NCBI RefSeq assembly: GCF_008710705.1
Contig: NZ_VYRZ01000001.1
Location: 682,001 to 746,000, forward strand
DNA length: 64,000 bases
Source: Microbacterium radiodurans
Lineage (GTDB): Bacteria > Actinomycetota > Actinomycetes > Actinomycetales > Microbacteriaceae
Direction: 5' to 3'
Part shown: positions 15,542-27,443 of the stretch, piece after piece
How the letters are laid out: every line of letters begins with the position of its first letter
How positions within the stretch are numbered: position 1 is the stretch's first letter
Program-made: the position numbers and the translations under genes
Notes under the pieces: model-generated
What the model was told of the DNA's origin: nothing
Seen by the model: only the letters and a program-made list of their open reading frames with translations
Database searches by the model: none

Positions 15542-16380
15542 CCGACCGGCGCCCGCTCGAGGGCAAGACGATCCTGATGTCGGGCGGCAGTCGCGGCATC
15601 GGCCTCGCGATCGCCATGCGCGCCGCCCGCGACGGCGCCAACATCGCCCTCCTCGCGAAGACCGATCAGCCGCATCCGAAGCTCGAGGGCACTGTCCACA
15701 CGGCTGCCGCGCAGATCGAGGGGGCCGGCGGGCGGGCTCTGCCGATCGTGGGCGACGTCCGCGACGAGGACTCCATCACCGAGGCCGTGCTCATGGCGAA
15801 CGGCGAGTTCGGCGGCATCGACATCGTGGTCAACAACGCCTCCGCGATCGACCTGTCGGGCACCCTCGATCTCGCGACCAAGCGATTCGACCTCATGCAG
15901 GCGGTGAACGTGCGCGGCACGTTCCTGCTCTCGCGGGCGGCGCTGCCGATGCTGCGCGAGAGCGCGAACCCGCACATCCTCTCGCTCTCGCCACCGCTCA
16001 ACCTCTCGCCGAAGTGGCTCGGTGCCCACACCGGCTACACCCTCGCGAAGTACGGCATGACGATGGCGACGCTCGGCATCGCCGCGGAGTTCGCCCAGGA
16101 CGGTATCGCGGCGAACACCCTGTGGCCGCGGACCACGATCGCGACGGCGGCCGTACAGTACTCGCTCGGCGGCGACCGGATGATGGCCGTCAGTCGCACG
16201 CCGGAGATCTACGCCGACGCGGCCTACGAGGTGCTCGTGCAGCCGGCTCGGTCGTACACCGGGCAGACGCTCATCGTCGAGGATGTGCTGGCGGAGGCCG
16301 GCATCACCGACCTGTCTGAGTACGCCGCCGTGCCCGGCACCCCCGACACCGAGCTCTTCCCGGACGTCTTCCTGGATTGA
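15538..16380 (+). CDS. Short-chain dehydrogenase, HSDL2-like
   Basis: 280 residues. The Rossmann nucleotide site is SGGSRGIGLAIAMRA, the structural NNAS is in VVNNASAIDL, and the catalytic Ser-Tyr-Lys reads LSLSPPLNLSP and GYTLAKYG (YxxxK). LLAKTDQPHPKLEGTVHTA is the signature of the HSDL2 subgroup, linked to fatty-acid or sterol-like substrates in eukaryotes, with unknown substrate in bacteria. Translational overlap with the enoyl-CoA hydratase implies a shared pathway. Confidence 0.85.
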   Translation: MTDRRPLEGKTILMSGGSRGIGLAIAMRAARDGANIALLAKTDQPHPKLEGTVHTAAAQIEGAGGRALPIVGDVRDEDSITEAVLMANGEFGGIDIVVNNASAIDLSGTLDLATKRFDLMQAVNVRGTFLLSRAALPMLRESANPHILSLSPPLNLSPKWLGAHTGYTLAKYGMTMATLGIAAEFAQDGIAANTLWPRTTIATAAVQYSLGGDRMMAVSRTPEIYADAAYEVLVQPARSYTGQTLIVEDVLAEAGITDLSEYAAVPGTPDTELFPDVFLD

Positions 16381-16391
16381 TCGGCCGGTCG

Positions 16392-16405
16392 CGGCTGATC
16401 AGCCG
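16392..16405. terminator. Small palindrome between convergent genes
   Basis: CGGCTGATCAGCCG is a perfect palindrome between the convergent SDR and GNAT genes. It could fold as a 5-bp stem with a GATC loop. Weak as a terminator; no T-tract. Confidence 0.3.
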
Positions 16406-16420
16406 ATCGGGACGGACCCG

Positions 16421-16885
16421 TCAGAGCTGCTTGCGGAGGAAGACCTGGAACGTGCCGTCGTCGTGCGGCACCCGTTCGGACTCGGCGTAGCCCTCGCGCT
16501 CGTACAGGCGGAGGTTCGCCTCGCTGAGTGATCCGGTGAACAGTTCCGCGATGCTCGCGCCGGCGTCGCGGCCGCGGTCCTCGACCGCCGACAGCAGCGC
16601 GGTGCCGAGCCCTGCTCCCTGCTGGTCGGGGGCGATGGCGATGCGGCCGATGAGCAGCACGTCGCCGTCGGCGCGCGCCCGCACCGCGCCGACGATGCGG
16701 CCGGCGTCGACGGCGACGCAGCCGAGGTTCTCTTCGAGCTCGGCGCGCAGCTCGTCGAGGCTCTGGGTCAGCGGGGGCATGTCGGGAGAGCCGTAGATGA
16801 GGGCCTCGCTCACGAACGCGGCACGCTGCAGCGTGAGCACCTCGCCGGCGTCGTCGGGCCCGATCGGGCGGATGTCGGCCGTCAC
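16421..16885 (-). CDS. GNAT family N-acetyltransferase
   Basis: 154 residues. GRIVGAVRARADGDVLLIGR is the central beta hairpin, IAPDQQGAGLGTALLSAVE the acetyl-CoA site (Q-x-x-G-x-G), and NLRLYEREGYAESERV the closing motif. Substrate unknown. The GTG start overlaps the stop of the upstream Cof phosphatase by four bases, so the two are co-translated; this might hint at a linked substrate, but such pairings are often incidental. Confidence 0.83.
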   Translation of the reverse strand: MTADIRPIGPDDAGEVLTLQRAAFVSEALIYGSPDMPPLTQSLDELRAELEENLGCVAVDAGRIVGAVRARADGDVLLIGRIAIAPDQQGAGLGTALLSAVEDRGRDAGASIAELFTGSLSEANLRLYEREGYAESERVPHDDGTFQVFLRKQL

Positions 16886-17778
16886 GCGGCCGTTCCTTCG
16901 GCCGTGCCGTCGACCGTGCCGTCGATCAGGCCGTGGCGCACGAAGGCGTTCCAGATGCCGTCGTCGAGCACCCCGGTGGTGACCTCGCCCGCCAGCTCCT
17001 GGAGCACGGGATCGGCCTCGCCCATCGCGATCGGAGTGCCGACGACCTCGAACATCTCGACGTCGTTCCAGCTGTCGCCGATGCCCACGGCCTCGTCGGC
17101 GGTGCGCCCGAGGTGCTCGAGGATCGCCACGATGCCGGTGCCCTTGTTGGTGCCGCGCATGCCGATCTCGCCGTTGGAGCCCTCCGGCAACGGCATGCTG
17201 CCGGGGATCACGTGGAACCGCTCGCCGAGATCGCGCTGGGCGCGCTCGACGGTGTCGGGATGCGGGCTGACGAAAACCGCCTTCGCGATGCGGTCGAGGT
17301 CCGCCTCCTCGACCGGGGCGAAGTGCGGTCCGTCGCTCGGGGCGTCGTCCTCGGCCGTGCCGATGGTGGCGACGTCCTCGGCGTGTCGGCGCCGACGCTC
17401 CTCGATGAACTCCGCGATGTAGGCGCGCACCCCGGCGCTCGCGTAGACCCCGTGGTGGGACTGGACGAAGTAGCGGATGCCGTGCTCGTCGAAGTACCGC
17501 ATGACCTGCTCGACCGCGGCCCGGGGCATCGTCTCGGCGAGCACCGTCTCGTCGCCGGCGACAGCGAGGGCTCCGCCGTTGGAGATGGCCCCGTCGAAGC
17601 CGATGTCGAGCACGCGGGCGTTGATGTCGCCGGCGGCACGCCCCGTGCAGAGGTACACCAGGTGCCCGTTCGCACGGGCGGCGCGGATGGCGGCGACCGT
17701 GGACGGGGCGATGGCGTCGCCGTGCGCGAGGATGGTGCCGTCGACGTCGAGGAAGATGATGCGAGATTCCGACGTCAC
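16882..17778 (-). CDS. Cof-type HAD-superfamily phosphatase
   Basis: 298 residues. HAD motif I is IIFLDVDGTIL, motif II sits in YLCTGRA, motif III is the lysine in TNKGTGIVAILEH, and motif IV is GIGDSWNDVEMFE. The large C2-type cap lies between (about 85-200). Enzymes of this family dephosphorylate sugar phosphates, flavin precursors or related metabolites. It is about 300 residues, as usual. A paralogue with the same motifs lies at 18719-19594, with the homocysteine methyltransferase gene between them. GTG start; its promoter region is only 36 bases and is shared with that divergent gene. Confidence 0.87.
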   Translation of the reverse strand: MTSESRIIFLDVDGTILAHGDAIAPSTVAAIRAARANGHLVYLCTGRAAGDINARVLDIGFDGAISNGGALAVAGDETVLAETMPRAAVEQVMRYFDEHGIRYFVQSHHGVYASAGVRAYIAEFIEERRRRHAEDVATIGTAEDDAPSDGPHFAPVEEADLDRIAKAVFVSPHPDTVERAQRDLGERFHVIPGSMPLPEGSNGEIGMRGTNKGTGIVAILEHLGRTADEAVGIGDSWNDVEMFEVVGTPIAMGEADPVLQELAGEVTTGVLDDGIWNAFVRHGLIDGTVDGTAEGTAA

Positions 17779-17802
17779 CCCTCCAGCGTAATGCGCCGGC
17801 TC

Positions 17803-17808
17803 TAGAGT
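17803..17808 (+). promoter_or_regulatory. Leaderless-type -10 box (TAGAGT)
   Basis: TAGAGT lies 6 nt before the GTG at 17815, in the 36-bp gap to the divergent phosphatase gene. Confidence 0.5.
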
Positions 17809-17814
17809 GAGCCC

Positions 17815-18693
17815 GTGCCCGATGTCCGCGACGCGCTCGCCGTCCGACCGCTCGTCCTCGACGGGGGGCTCGGCACGTGGCTCGAGGATGCCGGCCACGA
17901 CCTGACGGGGGACCTGTGGTCGGCGCGGGTCCTCGCCGAGGAACCCCACGTGATGCGCGCGGCACACGCGAGCTTCGCCCGAGCCGGAGCCGACATCCTG
18001 ACCACCGGGTCGTACCAGATCGGCTTCGACAACCTGGCGACCGCCGGGTTCGATCGCGGCGAGATCGAGCACCTGCTCGCGCTCTCGGTGCGCGTCGCCC
18101 GCGACGGTGCGGCCGATGCCGGCCGGAGCGCGTGGGTCGCGGCATCCGTCGGTCCATACGGGGCGACGCGGGCCGACGGCAGCGAGTACACCGGCGACTA
18201 CGGGCTGGGGGTGGCCGAGCTCGCGCGCTGGCACCGCCGCCGGCTGGAGGTGCTCGCCGCAGCCGCGCCCGACCTGCTCGCGGTCGAGACGATCGCCTCG
18301 CCCGTCGAGGCCGAGGCGGTCGCCCGCGCGGTCGAGGGCGTCGGCATCCCGTCGTGGATCGCCCTGTCGGCGGCGAGCACCGCCTTCACCGAGACCTCGC
18401 TGCGCGACACGCTCGTCGCGGTCTCGCGCACGCCGGGCGTGATCGCGGTCGGCGTGAACTGCTGCCCGCCCGAGGCCGTCGCCCCGGCGCTCGCCGATCG
18501 TGCGGCGGCGCCCTTCGTCGTCTATCCCAACAGCGGCGAGAGGTGGGACGCCGCGGCGCGCGGGTGGACGGGCGAGCGGGGTCTTCCGCTCGCCGACGTC
18601 GATGCCTGGCTCGCGGCCGGTGCGCGGATCGTCGGCGGATGCTGCCGCACGACGCCCCACGACATCGCGACGCTCCGCGCGCGCATCGCCTGA
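17815..18693 (+). CDS. mmuM: Homocysteine S-methyltransferase
   Basis: 292 residues. It transfers a methyl group to homocysteine, typically from S-methylmethionine, to make methionine. LVLDGGLGTWLEDAG and ILTTGSYQIGFD match the family TIM barrel. The three zinc cysteines are visible as VGVNCC (one) and VGGCCRTTP (two). The product has no cobalamin domain, separating it from MetH. A TANNNT box precedes the GTG. The gene sits alone between two HAD phosphatase genes on the other strand. Confidence 0.88.
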   Translation: MPDVRDALAVRPLVLDGGLGTWLEDAGHDLTGDLWSARVLAEEPHVMRAAHASFARAGADILTTGSYQIGFDNLATAGFDRGEIEHLLALSVRVARDGAADAGRSAWVAASVGPYGATRADGSEYTGDYGLGVAELARWHRRRLEVLAAAAPDLLAVETIASPVEAEAVARAVEGVGIPSWIALSAASTAFTETSLRDTLVAVSRTPGVIAVGVNCCPPEAVAPALADRAAAPFVVYPNSGERWDAAARGWTGERGLPLADVDAWLAAGARIVGGCCRTTPHDIATLRARIA

Positions 18694-18718
18694 CGCCGTC
18701 GCCCGGCCCGGGGCCGGC

Positions 18719-19594
18719 TCAGATCAGGCGGTGGCGAACGAATGCGTTTCGGATGCCGTCGTCGTCGATCGCGGTCGTGACCTCGTCGGCGAGGGCCTGG
18801 ACCTCGGGGGAGGCGTTGCCCATCGCGATCGCGGTGCCGCAGACCTCGAACATCTCGACGTCGTTCCAGTTGTCGCCGATGCCGATCGCGTCGGCGGGAT
18901 CGACACCGAGGTGGGCGAGCACCTCGAGGATCGCCGCGCCCTTGTTGACCCCGCGCGGCGCGATCTCGCCCGAGCTCCCGTCGGGGAGCGGAATGGTGCC
19001 CGAGACGACCGCGAAGTCGGGGGCGAGATCGGCGAGCAGATCGGCGACGGTGCCGGCGTCGTGCCCGAGGATCACGGCTTTGGCGACCTCGGCGTCGGAG
19101 AAGTGGATCTCGTCGTCGAAGGTCTTCATACCGATGCTGAAGAACTCGAGCTCGTCGGGATCGACGCCCGCGGCACGGGCGCGCTCGGCGTGCAGCACGC
19201 GGTCGCGCTCGAGGCGGTCGGCGAGGAGCGTCGGCAGCCCGGGACTCGCGAACAGGCGGTCGTAGGACTGGAAGTACCAGTGGATGCCGCGGGCGTCGAA
19301 CTCCGCCGAGAGTCGGGCGATCTCGGCCGCCGACATGAGCCGCGACACGACCAGCTCGTCGCCGATGCCCGCGAACGCGCCGCCGTTCGTCACCGCGCCG
19401 TCGAAGCCGATGTCGAGGATCGGCCCGCGTAGCTCGGCCATCCCGCGGCCGGTGCTGAGGAGGACGAGGTGGCCGTTCTGGCGGGCGCGGCGCACCGCGG
19501 CGACAGCCGACTCTGGCAGGTGGGTGCCGTTCTGGAGCAGCGTCCCGTCGACGTCGAGGAAGACGGCGCGGCGACGGGCGGGGGACTCGGTCAT
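18719..19594 (-). CDS. Cof-type HAD-superfamily phosphatase (second copy)
   Basis: 291 residues with motif I AVFLDVDGTLL, LLSTGRG, the motif III lysine in GVNKGAAILEV and motif IV GIGDNWNDVEMFE, plus the C2 cap. It shares the C-terminal DDGIRNAFVRH segment with the phosphatase at 16882-17778 (DDGIWNAFVRH), so the two are paralogues. The caps differ enough that substrates may differ. A GAGGAAACC ribosome site precedes the ATG. It ends shortly before the divergent methyltransferase stop. Confidence 0.87.
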   Translation of the reverse strand: MTESPARRRAVFLDVDGTLLQNGTHLPESAVAAVRRARQNGHLVLLSTGRGMAELRGPILDIGFDGAVTNGGAFAGIGDELVVSRLMSAAEIARLSAEFDARGIHWYFQSYDRLFASPGLPTLLADRLERDRVLHAERARAAGVDPDELEFFSIGMKTFDDEIHFSDAEVAKAVILGHDAGTVADLLADLAPDFAVVSGTIPLPDGSSGEIAPRGVNKGAAILEVLAHLGVDPADAIGIGDNWNDVEMFEVCGTAIAMGNASPEVQALADEVTTAIDDDGIRNAFVRHRLI

Positions 19595-19618
19595 GGTTTC
19601 CTCGGGGTGGCGAACGGG

Positions 19619-19653
19619 CCCGGCCCCGAGTCGACGATCGAGTCGGGGCCGGG
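19619..19653 (-). terminator. Intrinsic terminator-like hairpin after the phospho-beta-glucosidase gene
   Basis: CCCGGCCCCGA (19619-19629) pairs perfectly with TCGGGGCCGGG (19643-19653) around a 13-base loop. It lies 18 bases downstream of the beta-glucosidase stop on the minus strand. Confidence 0.7.
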
Positions 19654-19670
19654 CAGGAGCGGGGACGACG

Positions 19671-23037
<3,367 letters not shown>

Positions 23038-23116
23038 CGGGACTGCTCGCTTTCTGCCGCAGCTTCGCGGCTTTCGGGTGGGGGAGAGCCGCCGCATCCT
23101 GTTTTCGGGCAACAAA

Positions 23117-23166
23117 AAAACCTGAACTCGTTCACCGCTCGAAGAAGCGATGTGAGTTCAGGTTTT
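23117..23166 (-). terminator. Antitermination-controlled terminator in the bglF leader
   Basis: On the minus strand AAAACCTGAACTC and GAGTTCAGGTTTT (13 bp) close around 24 bases and are followed by a run of T, a textbook rho-independent terminator. Its 5' arm overlaps the last bases of the RAT site, so only one of the two structures can form. Outer CGGGCA/TGCCCG bases may extend the stem. Confidence 0.93.
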
Positions 23167-23189
23167 GCCCGCTGCCGCGGTAACAATCC
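23161..23189 (-). promoter_or_regulatory. RAT (ribonucleic antiterminator) site for LicT/BglG
   Basis: Read on the minus strand it starts GGATTGTTACCGCGG and ends GGGCAAAACC, 29 nt, nearly identical to the LicT/BglG target consensus with its conserved GGATTGTTAC and GGCAAAACC arms. When the antiterminator protein is active it holds this hairpin and prevents the overlapping terminator, letting bglF-bglA be transcribed. Confidence 0.95.
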
Positions 23190-23224
23190 GGAGACTTCCA
23201 CAGGGCTGCAGCGCCCTGCGCCGG

Positions 23225-24148
23225 TCACTCTAACACGGGTGGCGGGGTCGCGCCAGGATCGGCACCGCGCGGGGCGGCCGGCGCCACCTGGTTCGCGAGC
23301 CGCTCGACGTGGACGATGACGTAGAGCAGCTCCTCGTCGGTGAGCTCGGACTCGGTCGCCGCCCGGACGTACGCCTTGACCTCCTGCGCGATCGCGTACG
23401 ACCGCGGGTAGCTGTGCTTCGCGAACTCGAAGAACGAGGTGTCGGCGCTGCGCAGCATCGTCTTCGAGACGAGCCGCTGCAGCAGGAACTGGATGTGGAG
23501 GATGAACCGCGCGTAGTCGGGGCTGTCGACGTCGAGCTTCACCCCGAGCCCGTTCTCGACCGTGAGGACGACGTGCTGCAGCCGGCGGAAGAGCAGCGCT
23601 GCGGTGCCGTTGGGCTCATCGCGCGTGGCGTTGAGGAGGTGCATGGTGAGGAAGACCGCTTCCTCCGCGGGCAGCGGCCGGCCGAGCGAGTCGGCGATCG
23701 CGGTCGCCATCCGCTGCGCCGCCGAGAATTCGTGAGGATGCAGGACCCGGAGCTCGGGCATGTTCGTCGCCGGAATCCGGATGCCGCCGTCGAGCCGCTC
23801 GAGGACGAACTGGATGTGGTCGATGACCGCCATCGTGAAGTGGCGGTCGAGGTGATGCCCGAGGCGGCGCTCGGCCTCGTCGACGGCTCGGGTGACGGCC
23901 TCGATCACCGGGTAGGGCACGTCGGTGAGGAGCTGCCGTTCGCGATCGCCCTGATCGCCGGCATCCAGGATGAAGGTCTTCTCGACCTTGTCGGGGTCGA
24001 GCGCGTCGTCGGGCTTCAGCTGGAAGCCGAGTCCTCGGCCCATCAGCACGCGCTCGCGGCCCTGTTCGTCGAGGGTGATGACGACGTTGTTGTTCAGCAC
24101 CTTGTGGACGACGGTGCCGCGCGGCGGCGGAGCGTCGGCGGTCGGCAT
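23225..24148 (-). CDS. licT: LicT/BglG-family transcription antiterminator
   Basis: 307 residues. An N-terminal RNA-binding CAT domain (about 14-60: VVHKVLNNNVVITLDEQGRE, GRGLGFQL) is followed by two PRD domains (about 75-175 and 185-290) with conserved histidines in IDHIQFVLERL, HPHEF, ILHIQFLL and VIVHVERL. PTS components phosphorylate these to sense substrate. It is the first gene of the beta-glucoside cluster; its own RNA target lies in the 187-bp gap before bglF. The ATG is preceded by TAGACT with 6 nt spacing, so the regulator itself probably has a leaderless message outside the antitermination loop. Confidence 0.92.
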   Translation of the reverse strand: MPTADAPPPRGTVVHKVLNNNVVITLDEQGRERVLMGRGLGFQLKPDDALDPDKVEKTFILDAGDQGDRERQLLTDVPYPVIEAVTRAVDEAERRLGHHLDRHFTMAVIDHIQFVLERLDGGIRIPATNMPELRVLHPHEFSAAQRMATAIADSLGRPLPAEEAVFLTMHLLNATRDEPNGTAALLFRRLQHVVLTVENGLGVKLDVDSPDYARFILHIQFLLQRLVSKTMLRSADTSFFEFAKHSYPRSYAIAQEVKAYVRAATESELTDEELLYVIVHVERLANQVAPAAPRGADPGATPPPVLE

Positions 24149-24154
24149 GGGTGC

Positions 24155-24160
24155 AGTCTA
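24155..24160 (-). promoter_or_regulatory. Leaderless-type -10 box (TAGACT) of licT
   Basis: On the minus strand TAGACT lies 6 nt before the licT ATG at 24148. Confidence 0.5.
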
Positions 24161-24212
24161 GGCGGGCCGCGTGAGCGGGATAGCGTGGTGCGGTGACCGC
24201 GAGAACGCCCCC

Positions 24213-24968
24213 GTGCCCGAGCTGAGCGTCCTCGCCTGGTCGCTGCTGGCGCTCGGCGCCGTGGTGATCGGGCTGTCGAAGGCGGCCCTTCCGGGCGCCG
24301 GCACGATCGCCGTCGCGCTGTTCGCCGCGGCCCTGCCGGCGAAGCAGTCGACCGGCACGATCCTGCTCCTGCTCATCGTCGGCGACCTCTTCGCTCTGTG
24401 GGCCTATCGCCGGCACGCCGATCTGCGCGTGCTCGTCCGCCTCATCCCCGCGGTGGTGGCCGGACTGCTGCTGGGTGTCGTCTTTCTGGCGTTCTCGTCC
24501 GACGCCGTCGTCCGCCGCGTGATCGCCGTCATCCTGCTGGTCGTCATCGCCGTCACCCTCTGGCGCCGACGCGCCGGCGCCGCGCTGCCGACCGACGGGG
24601 CGACGCGGCCTCATCCGGTCGTCGCCGCGGTCTACGGCGGACTCGGCGGCTTCACGACGATGGTCGCGAACGCGGCCGGGCCGATCATGTCGATGTACTT
24701 CCTGGCGCTGCGCTTCCCGGTCCAGGCCTTCCTCGGCACGGCCGCCTGGTTCTTCGCGATCGTGAACGTGGCGAAGATCCCGTTCTCGGTCGGCCTCGGC
24801 CTCATCACCCCGTCGGGGCTCGTGATCGTCGCTGTGCTCGTGCCGCTGGTGATCGGCGGCGCCCTCGCCGGTCGTGCCATCGCGACGCGCATCCCGCAGC
24901 GTCTGTTCGAGCGGCTCGTGATCGTCCTCACGATCATCGGTGCGCTGTACCTGCTGCTGCCGCTCTGA
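24213..24968 (+). CDS. TSUP-family (TauE/SafE) membrane transporter
   Basis: 251 residues and about eight hydrophobic segments. [23 protein letters not shown] at the N-terminus and [24 protein letters not shown] in the second half are the two repeated motifs of the sulfite-exporter TauE/SafE family. Members move sulfite, sulfonates or other organic anions; substrate is not evident. GTG at 24213 gives the normal family start; a GTG at 24171 is also in frame. Confidence 0.85.
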   Translation: MPELSVLAWSLLALGAVVIGLSKAALPGAGTIAVALFAAALPAKQSTGTILLLLIVGDLFALWAYRRHADLRVLVRLIPAVVAGLLLGVVFLAFSSDAVVRRVIAVILLVVIAVTLWRRRAGAALPTDGATRPHPVVAAVYGGLGGFTTMVANAAGPIMSMYFLALRFPVQAFLGTAAWFFAIVNVAKIPFSVGLGLITPSGLVIVAVLVPLVIGGALAGRAIATRIPQRLFERLVIVLTIIGALYLLLPL

Positions 24969-24987
24969 CGAGCGCCCGGCGGGCGCC

Positions 24988-25022
24988 GGAGCGTGGCCGG
25001 CCCACGGGCGGGCTCACGCTCC
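24988..25022 (+). terminator. Terminator-like hairpin after the TSUP gene
   Basis: GGAGCGTG (24988-24995) pairs with CACGCTCC (25015-25022) around a GC-rich 19-base loop, 19 bases after the stop. Confidence 0.5.
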
Positions 25023-25047
25023 TCAGCCCTCGCGCAGACGGCCCCGG

Positions 25048-25053
25048 TAACCT
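25048..25053 (+). promoter_or_regulatory. Leaderless-type -10 box (TAACCT) of rlmN
   Basis: TAACCT lies 7 nt before the ATG at 25061. A GGAG is present but only three bases from the ATG, too close for normal ribosome binding. Confidence 0.45.
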
Positions 25054-25060
25054 GGAGACC

Positions 25061-26338
25061 ATGACCGATACACCTCCCGTCCGCGGGACCGCTTCCGCCG
25101 TGCGCTCCACCCAGCCGCGTCAGATGCAGCCGCGCCAGGTGCGTCCGGCGACCGAGGGCTGGTCGCAGCAGAAGGACGAGTCGGGTCGTCCGCTGCTGCA
25201 GTTCGCGAGTCCGAAGCGCGGCAAGCCGCCCGTGCACCTCGCCGATCTCACACCCGAGCAGCGCGTCGCGAAGGTGAAGGAGCTCGGCATGCCGGGCTTC
25301 CGCGCGAAGCAGCTCGAGAAGCACTACTTCACGCACTTCACCTCGGACGCCGCCCAGATGACGGACCTGCCGGCCGCGGGCCGCGACGAGCTCGTCGCCG
25401 GGATGCTGCCGCCGCTGCTGACGGAGGTGCGCCGCCTCGAGACCGACCGCGGCGACACGATCAAGTTCCTGTGGAAGCTCCACGACGGCGCCCTCGTCGA
25501 GTCGGTGCTCATGCGCTACACCGGCCGCATCACGCTGTGCGTCTCGAGCCAGGCGGGATGCGGCATGAACTGCCCGTTCTGCGCGACCGGCCAGGCCGGG
25601 CTCACCCGCAACATGTCGGCGGCCGAGATCGTCGAGCAGGTCGTGCGAGCCAACCGTCTCATCGCCGACGGCGGCCTCGGCGACCCGCGAAAGGTCGGCC
25701 ACGAGGGCGAGCGCGTCACGAACATCGTCTTCATGGGCATGGGGGAGCCGCTCGCCAACTACGCCCGCGTCATGCAGGCGGTGCGCACGATGGTCGACAA
25801 GGACCACGGCATCGGCATGAGCGCGCGGGGCATCACGGTGTCGACCGTCGGACTCGTGCCGGCCATCCAGAAGCTGACGAAGGAGGACATCCCGGTCACC
25901 TTCGCCCTCTCGCTGCACGCCCCCGACGACACTCTCCGCGACGAGCTCATCCCGGTGAACTCGCGCTGGAAGGTCGACGAGGCCCTCGATGCCGCCAAGG
26001 CGTACTTCGATGAGACGGGCCGTCGCGTGTCGATCGAGTACGCCCTCATCAAGGACATGAACGACCACGCGTGGCGGGCCGACCTCCTCGCCGAGAAGCT
26101 CAACGCGCGCGGCCGCGGCTGGGTCCACGTCAACCCGATCCCGCTCAACCCCACGCCGGGGTCGATCTGGACATCGTCCGAGCCGGAGGTGCAGGACGAG
26201 TTCGTGCGGCGCCTGAACGAGGCCGGCATCCCGACGACCCTCCGCGACACCCGCGGCAAGGAGATCGACGGCGCCTGCGGTCAGCTCGTCGCGACCGAGG
26301 ACGACGAACGCGCCGCGGACACCGTTCCCGCTCCCTGA
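25061..26338 (+). CDS. rlmN: 23S rRNA (adenine-2503-C2) methyltransferase, radical SAM
   Basis: 425 residues. The radical-SAM cluster motif CxxxCxxC is visible in [13 protein letters not shown] (about residues 167-174). The two methyl-relay cysteines are in ITLCVSSQ and DGACGQL. It methylates A2503 of 23S rRNA and usually A37 of some tRNAs. The N-terminal 40 residues are a low-complexity extension ([20 protein letters not shown]) common in actinobacteria. It is a single gene ahead of an aldo/keto reductase. Confidence 0.95.
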   Translation: MTDTPPVRGTASAVRSTQPRQMQPRQVRPATEGWSQQKDESGRPLLQFASPKRGKPPVHLADLTPEQRVAKVKELGMPGFRAKQLEKHYFTHFTSDAAQMTDLPAAGRDELVAGMLPPLLTEVRRLETDRGDTIKFLWKLHDGALVESVLMRYTGRITLCVSSQAGCGMNCPFCATGQAGLTRNMSAAEIVEQVVRANRLIADGGLGDPRKVGHEGERVTNIVFMGMGEPLANYARVMQAVRTMVDKDHGIGMSARGITVSTVGLVPAIQKLTKEDIPVTFALSLHAPDDTLRDELIPVNSRWKVDEALDAAKAYFDETGRRVSIEYALIKDMNDHAWRADLLAEKLNARGRGWVHVNPIPLNPTPGSIWTSSEPEVQDEFVRRLNEAGIPTTLRDTRGKEIDGACGQLVATEDDERAADTVPAP

Positions 26339-26392
26339 TCCCCGTATCGGATGGATCGGCTGTGAGGCCGCCCCGCGGGCTCCCTCCGGCGG

Positions 26393-26398
26393 TAGCGT
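26393..26398 (+). promoter_or_regulatory. Leaderless-type -10 box (TAGCGT)
   Basis: TAGCGT lies 6 nt before the ATG at 26405 in the 66-bp gap after rlmN. Confidence 0.5.
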
Positions 26399-26404
26399 TT
26401 TCGC

Positions 26405-27415
26405 ATGGAGTATCGCTACCTCGGCAACAGTGGATTCAAAGTCTCGGAGATCACCTACGGAAACTGGGTGACCCACGCATCGCAGGTTGAGAACGACGCG
26501 GCGATCGCGACCGTTCACAAGGCGCTCGACCTCGGCATCACCACCTTCGACACGGCCGACGCCTACGCCAACACCGCGGCCGAGGAGGTGCTCGCCGAGG
26601 CGCTGAAGGGCCAGCGCCGCGAGAGCCTCGAGATCTTCACGAAGGTGTACTTCCCGATCGGGCCCAAGGGGCCGAACGACCACGGCCTGTCGCGCAAGCA
26701 CATCATGGACGGCATCAACGGGTCGCTCCGTCGTCTGAACGTCGACTACGTCGACCTGTTCCAGGCCCACCGCTACGACCACGAGACCCCGCTCGAAGAG
26801 ACGATGCAGGCCTTCGCCGACATCGTCCGCCAGGGCAAGGCGCTCTACATCGGCGTGAGCGAGTGGACCGCCGAGCAGCTGCGCGAGGGCCACGCCCTCG
26901 CCACGAAGCTCGGCTTCCAGCTCATCTCGAACCAGCCGCAGTACTCGGCGCTGTGGCGCGTCATCGAGGGCAAGGTCGTGCCGGCCTCGGAGGAGCTCGG
27001 CATCTCGCAGATCGTCTGGTCGCCGATGGCGCAGGGTGTGCTCTCGGGCAAGTACCTGCCCGGACAGCAGGCACCCGCGGGTTCGCGTGCCACCGACGAG
27101 AAGAGCGGCGCGCAGTTCATCCAGAACTTCCTCCGCGACGAGACGCTCGAGGCCGTGCAGAAGCTGAAGCCGGTCGCCGAGCAGGCGGGTCTCACGATGC
27201 CTCAGCTCGCGATCGCGTGGGTGCTGCAGAACTCGAACGTCGCCGCAGCGCTCGTCGGAGCATCCCGCCCCGAGCAGCTCGAGGACTCGGTGAAGGCATC
27301 GGGCGTCACGCTCGGCGACGACACGCTGCGCGCGATCGACGAGGCGCTGCTGCCGGTCGCCGTCACCGACCCCGAGAACACGTACTCGGTGTCGCCGAAG
27401 GCGCGCCTGGTCTGA
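26405..27415 (+). CDS. Aldo/keto reductase, potassium-channel beta-subunit-like
   Basis: 336 residues, an NADPH-dependent TIM barrel. MEYRYLGNSGFKVSEITYGN begins it; the catalytic Asp-Tyr is in FDTADAYANTAAEEVL, the Lys in FTKVYFPIG and the His in LFQAHRYD. Cofactor-binding residues are in VWSPMAQGVLSGKY and the C-terminal VGASRPEQLEDSVKA. Closest in layout to the YghZ/Kv-beta subgroup; physiological substrate unknown. A second aldo/keto reductase gene lies at 47386-48273 but belongs to another branch. Confidence 0.9.
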   Translation: MEYRYLGNSGFKVSEITYGNWVTHASQVENDAAIATVHKALDLGITTFDTADAYANTAAEEVLAEALKGQRRESLEIFTKVYFPIGPKGPNDHGLSRKHIMDGINGSLRRLNVDYVDLFQAHRYDHETPLEETMQAFADIVRQGKALYIGVSEWTAEQLREGHALATKLGFQLISNQPQYSALWRVIEGKVVPASEELGISQIVWSPMAQGVLSGKYLPGQQAPAGSRATDEKSGAQFIQNFLRDETLEAVQKLKPVAEQAGLTMPQLAIAWVLQNSNVAAALVGASRPEQLEDSVKASGVTLGDDTLRAIDEALLPVAVTDPENTYSVSPKARLV

Positions 27416-27443
27416 GACGCCGGACCGCGGGCCCGGAACCGAC

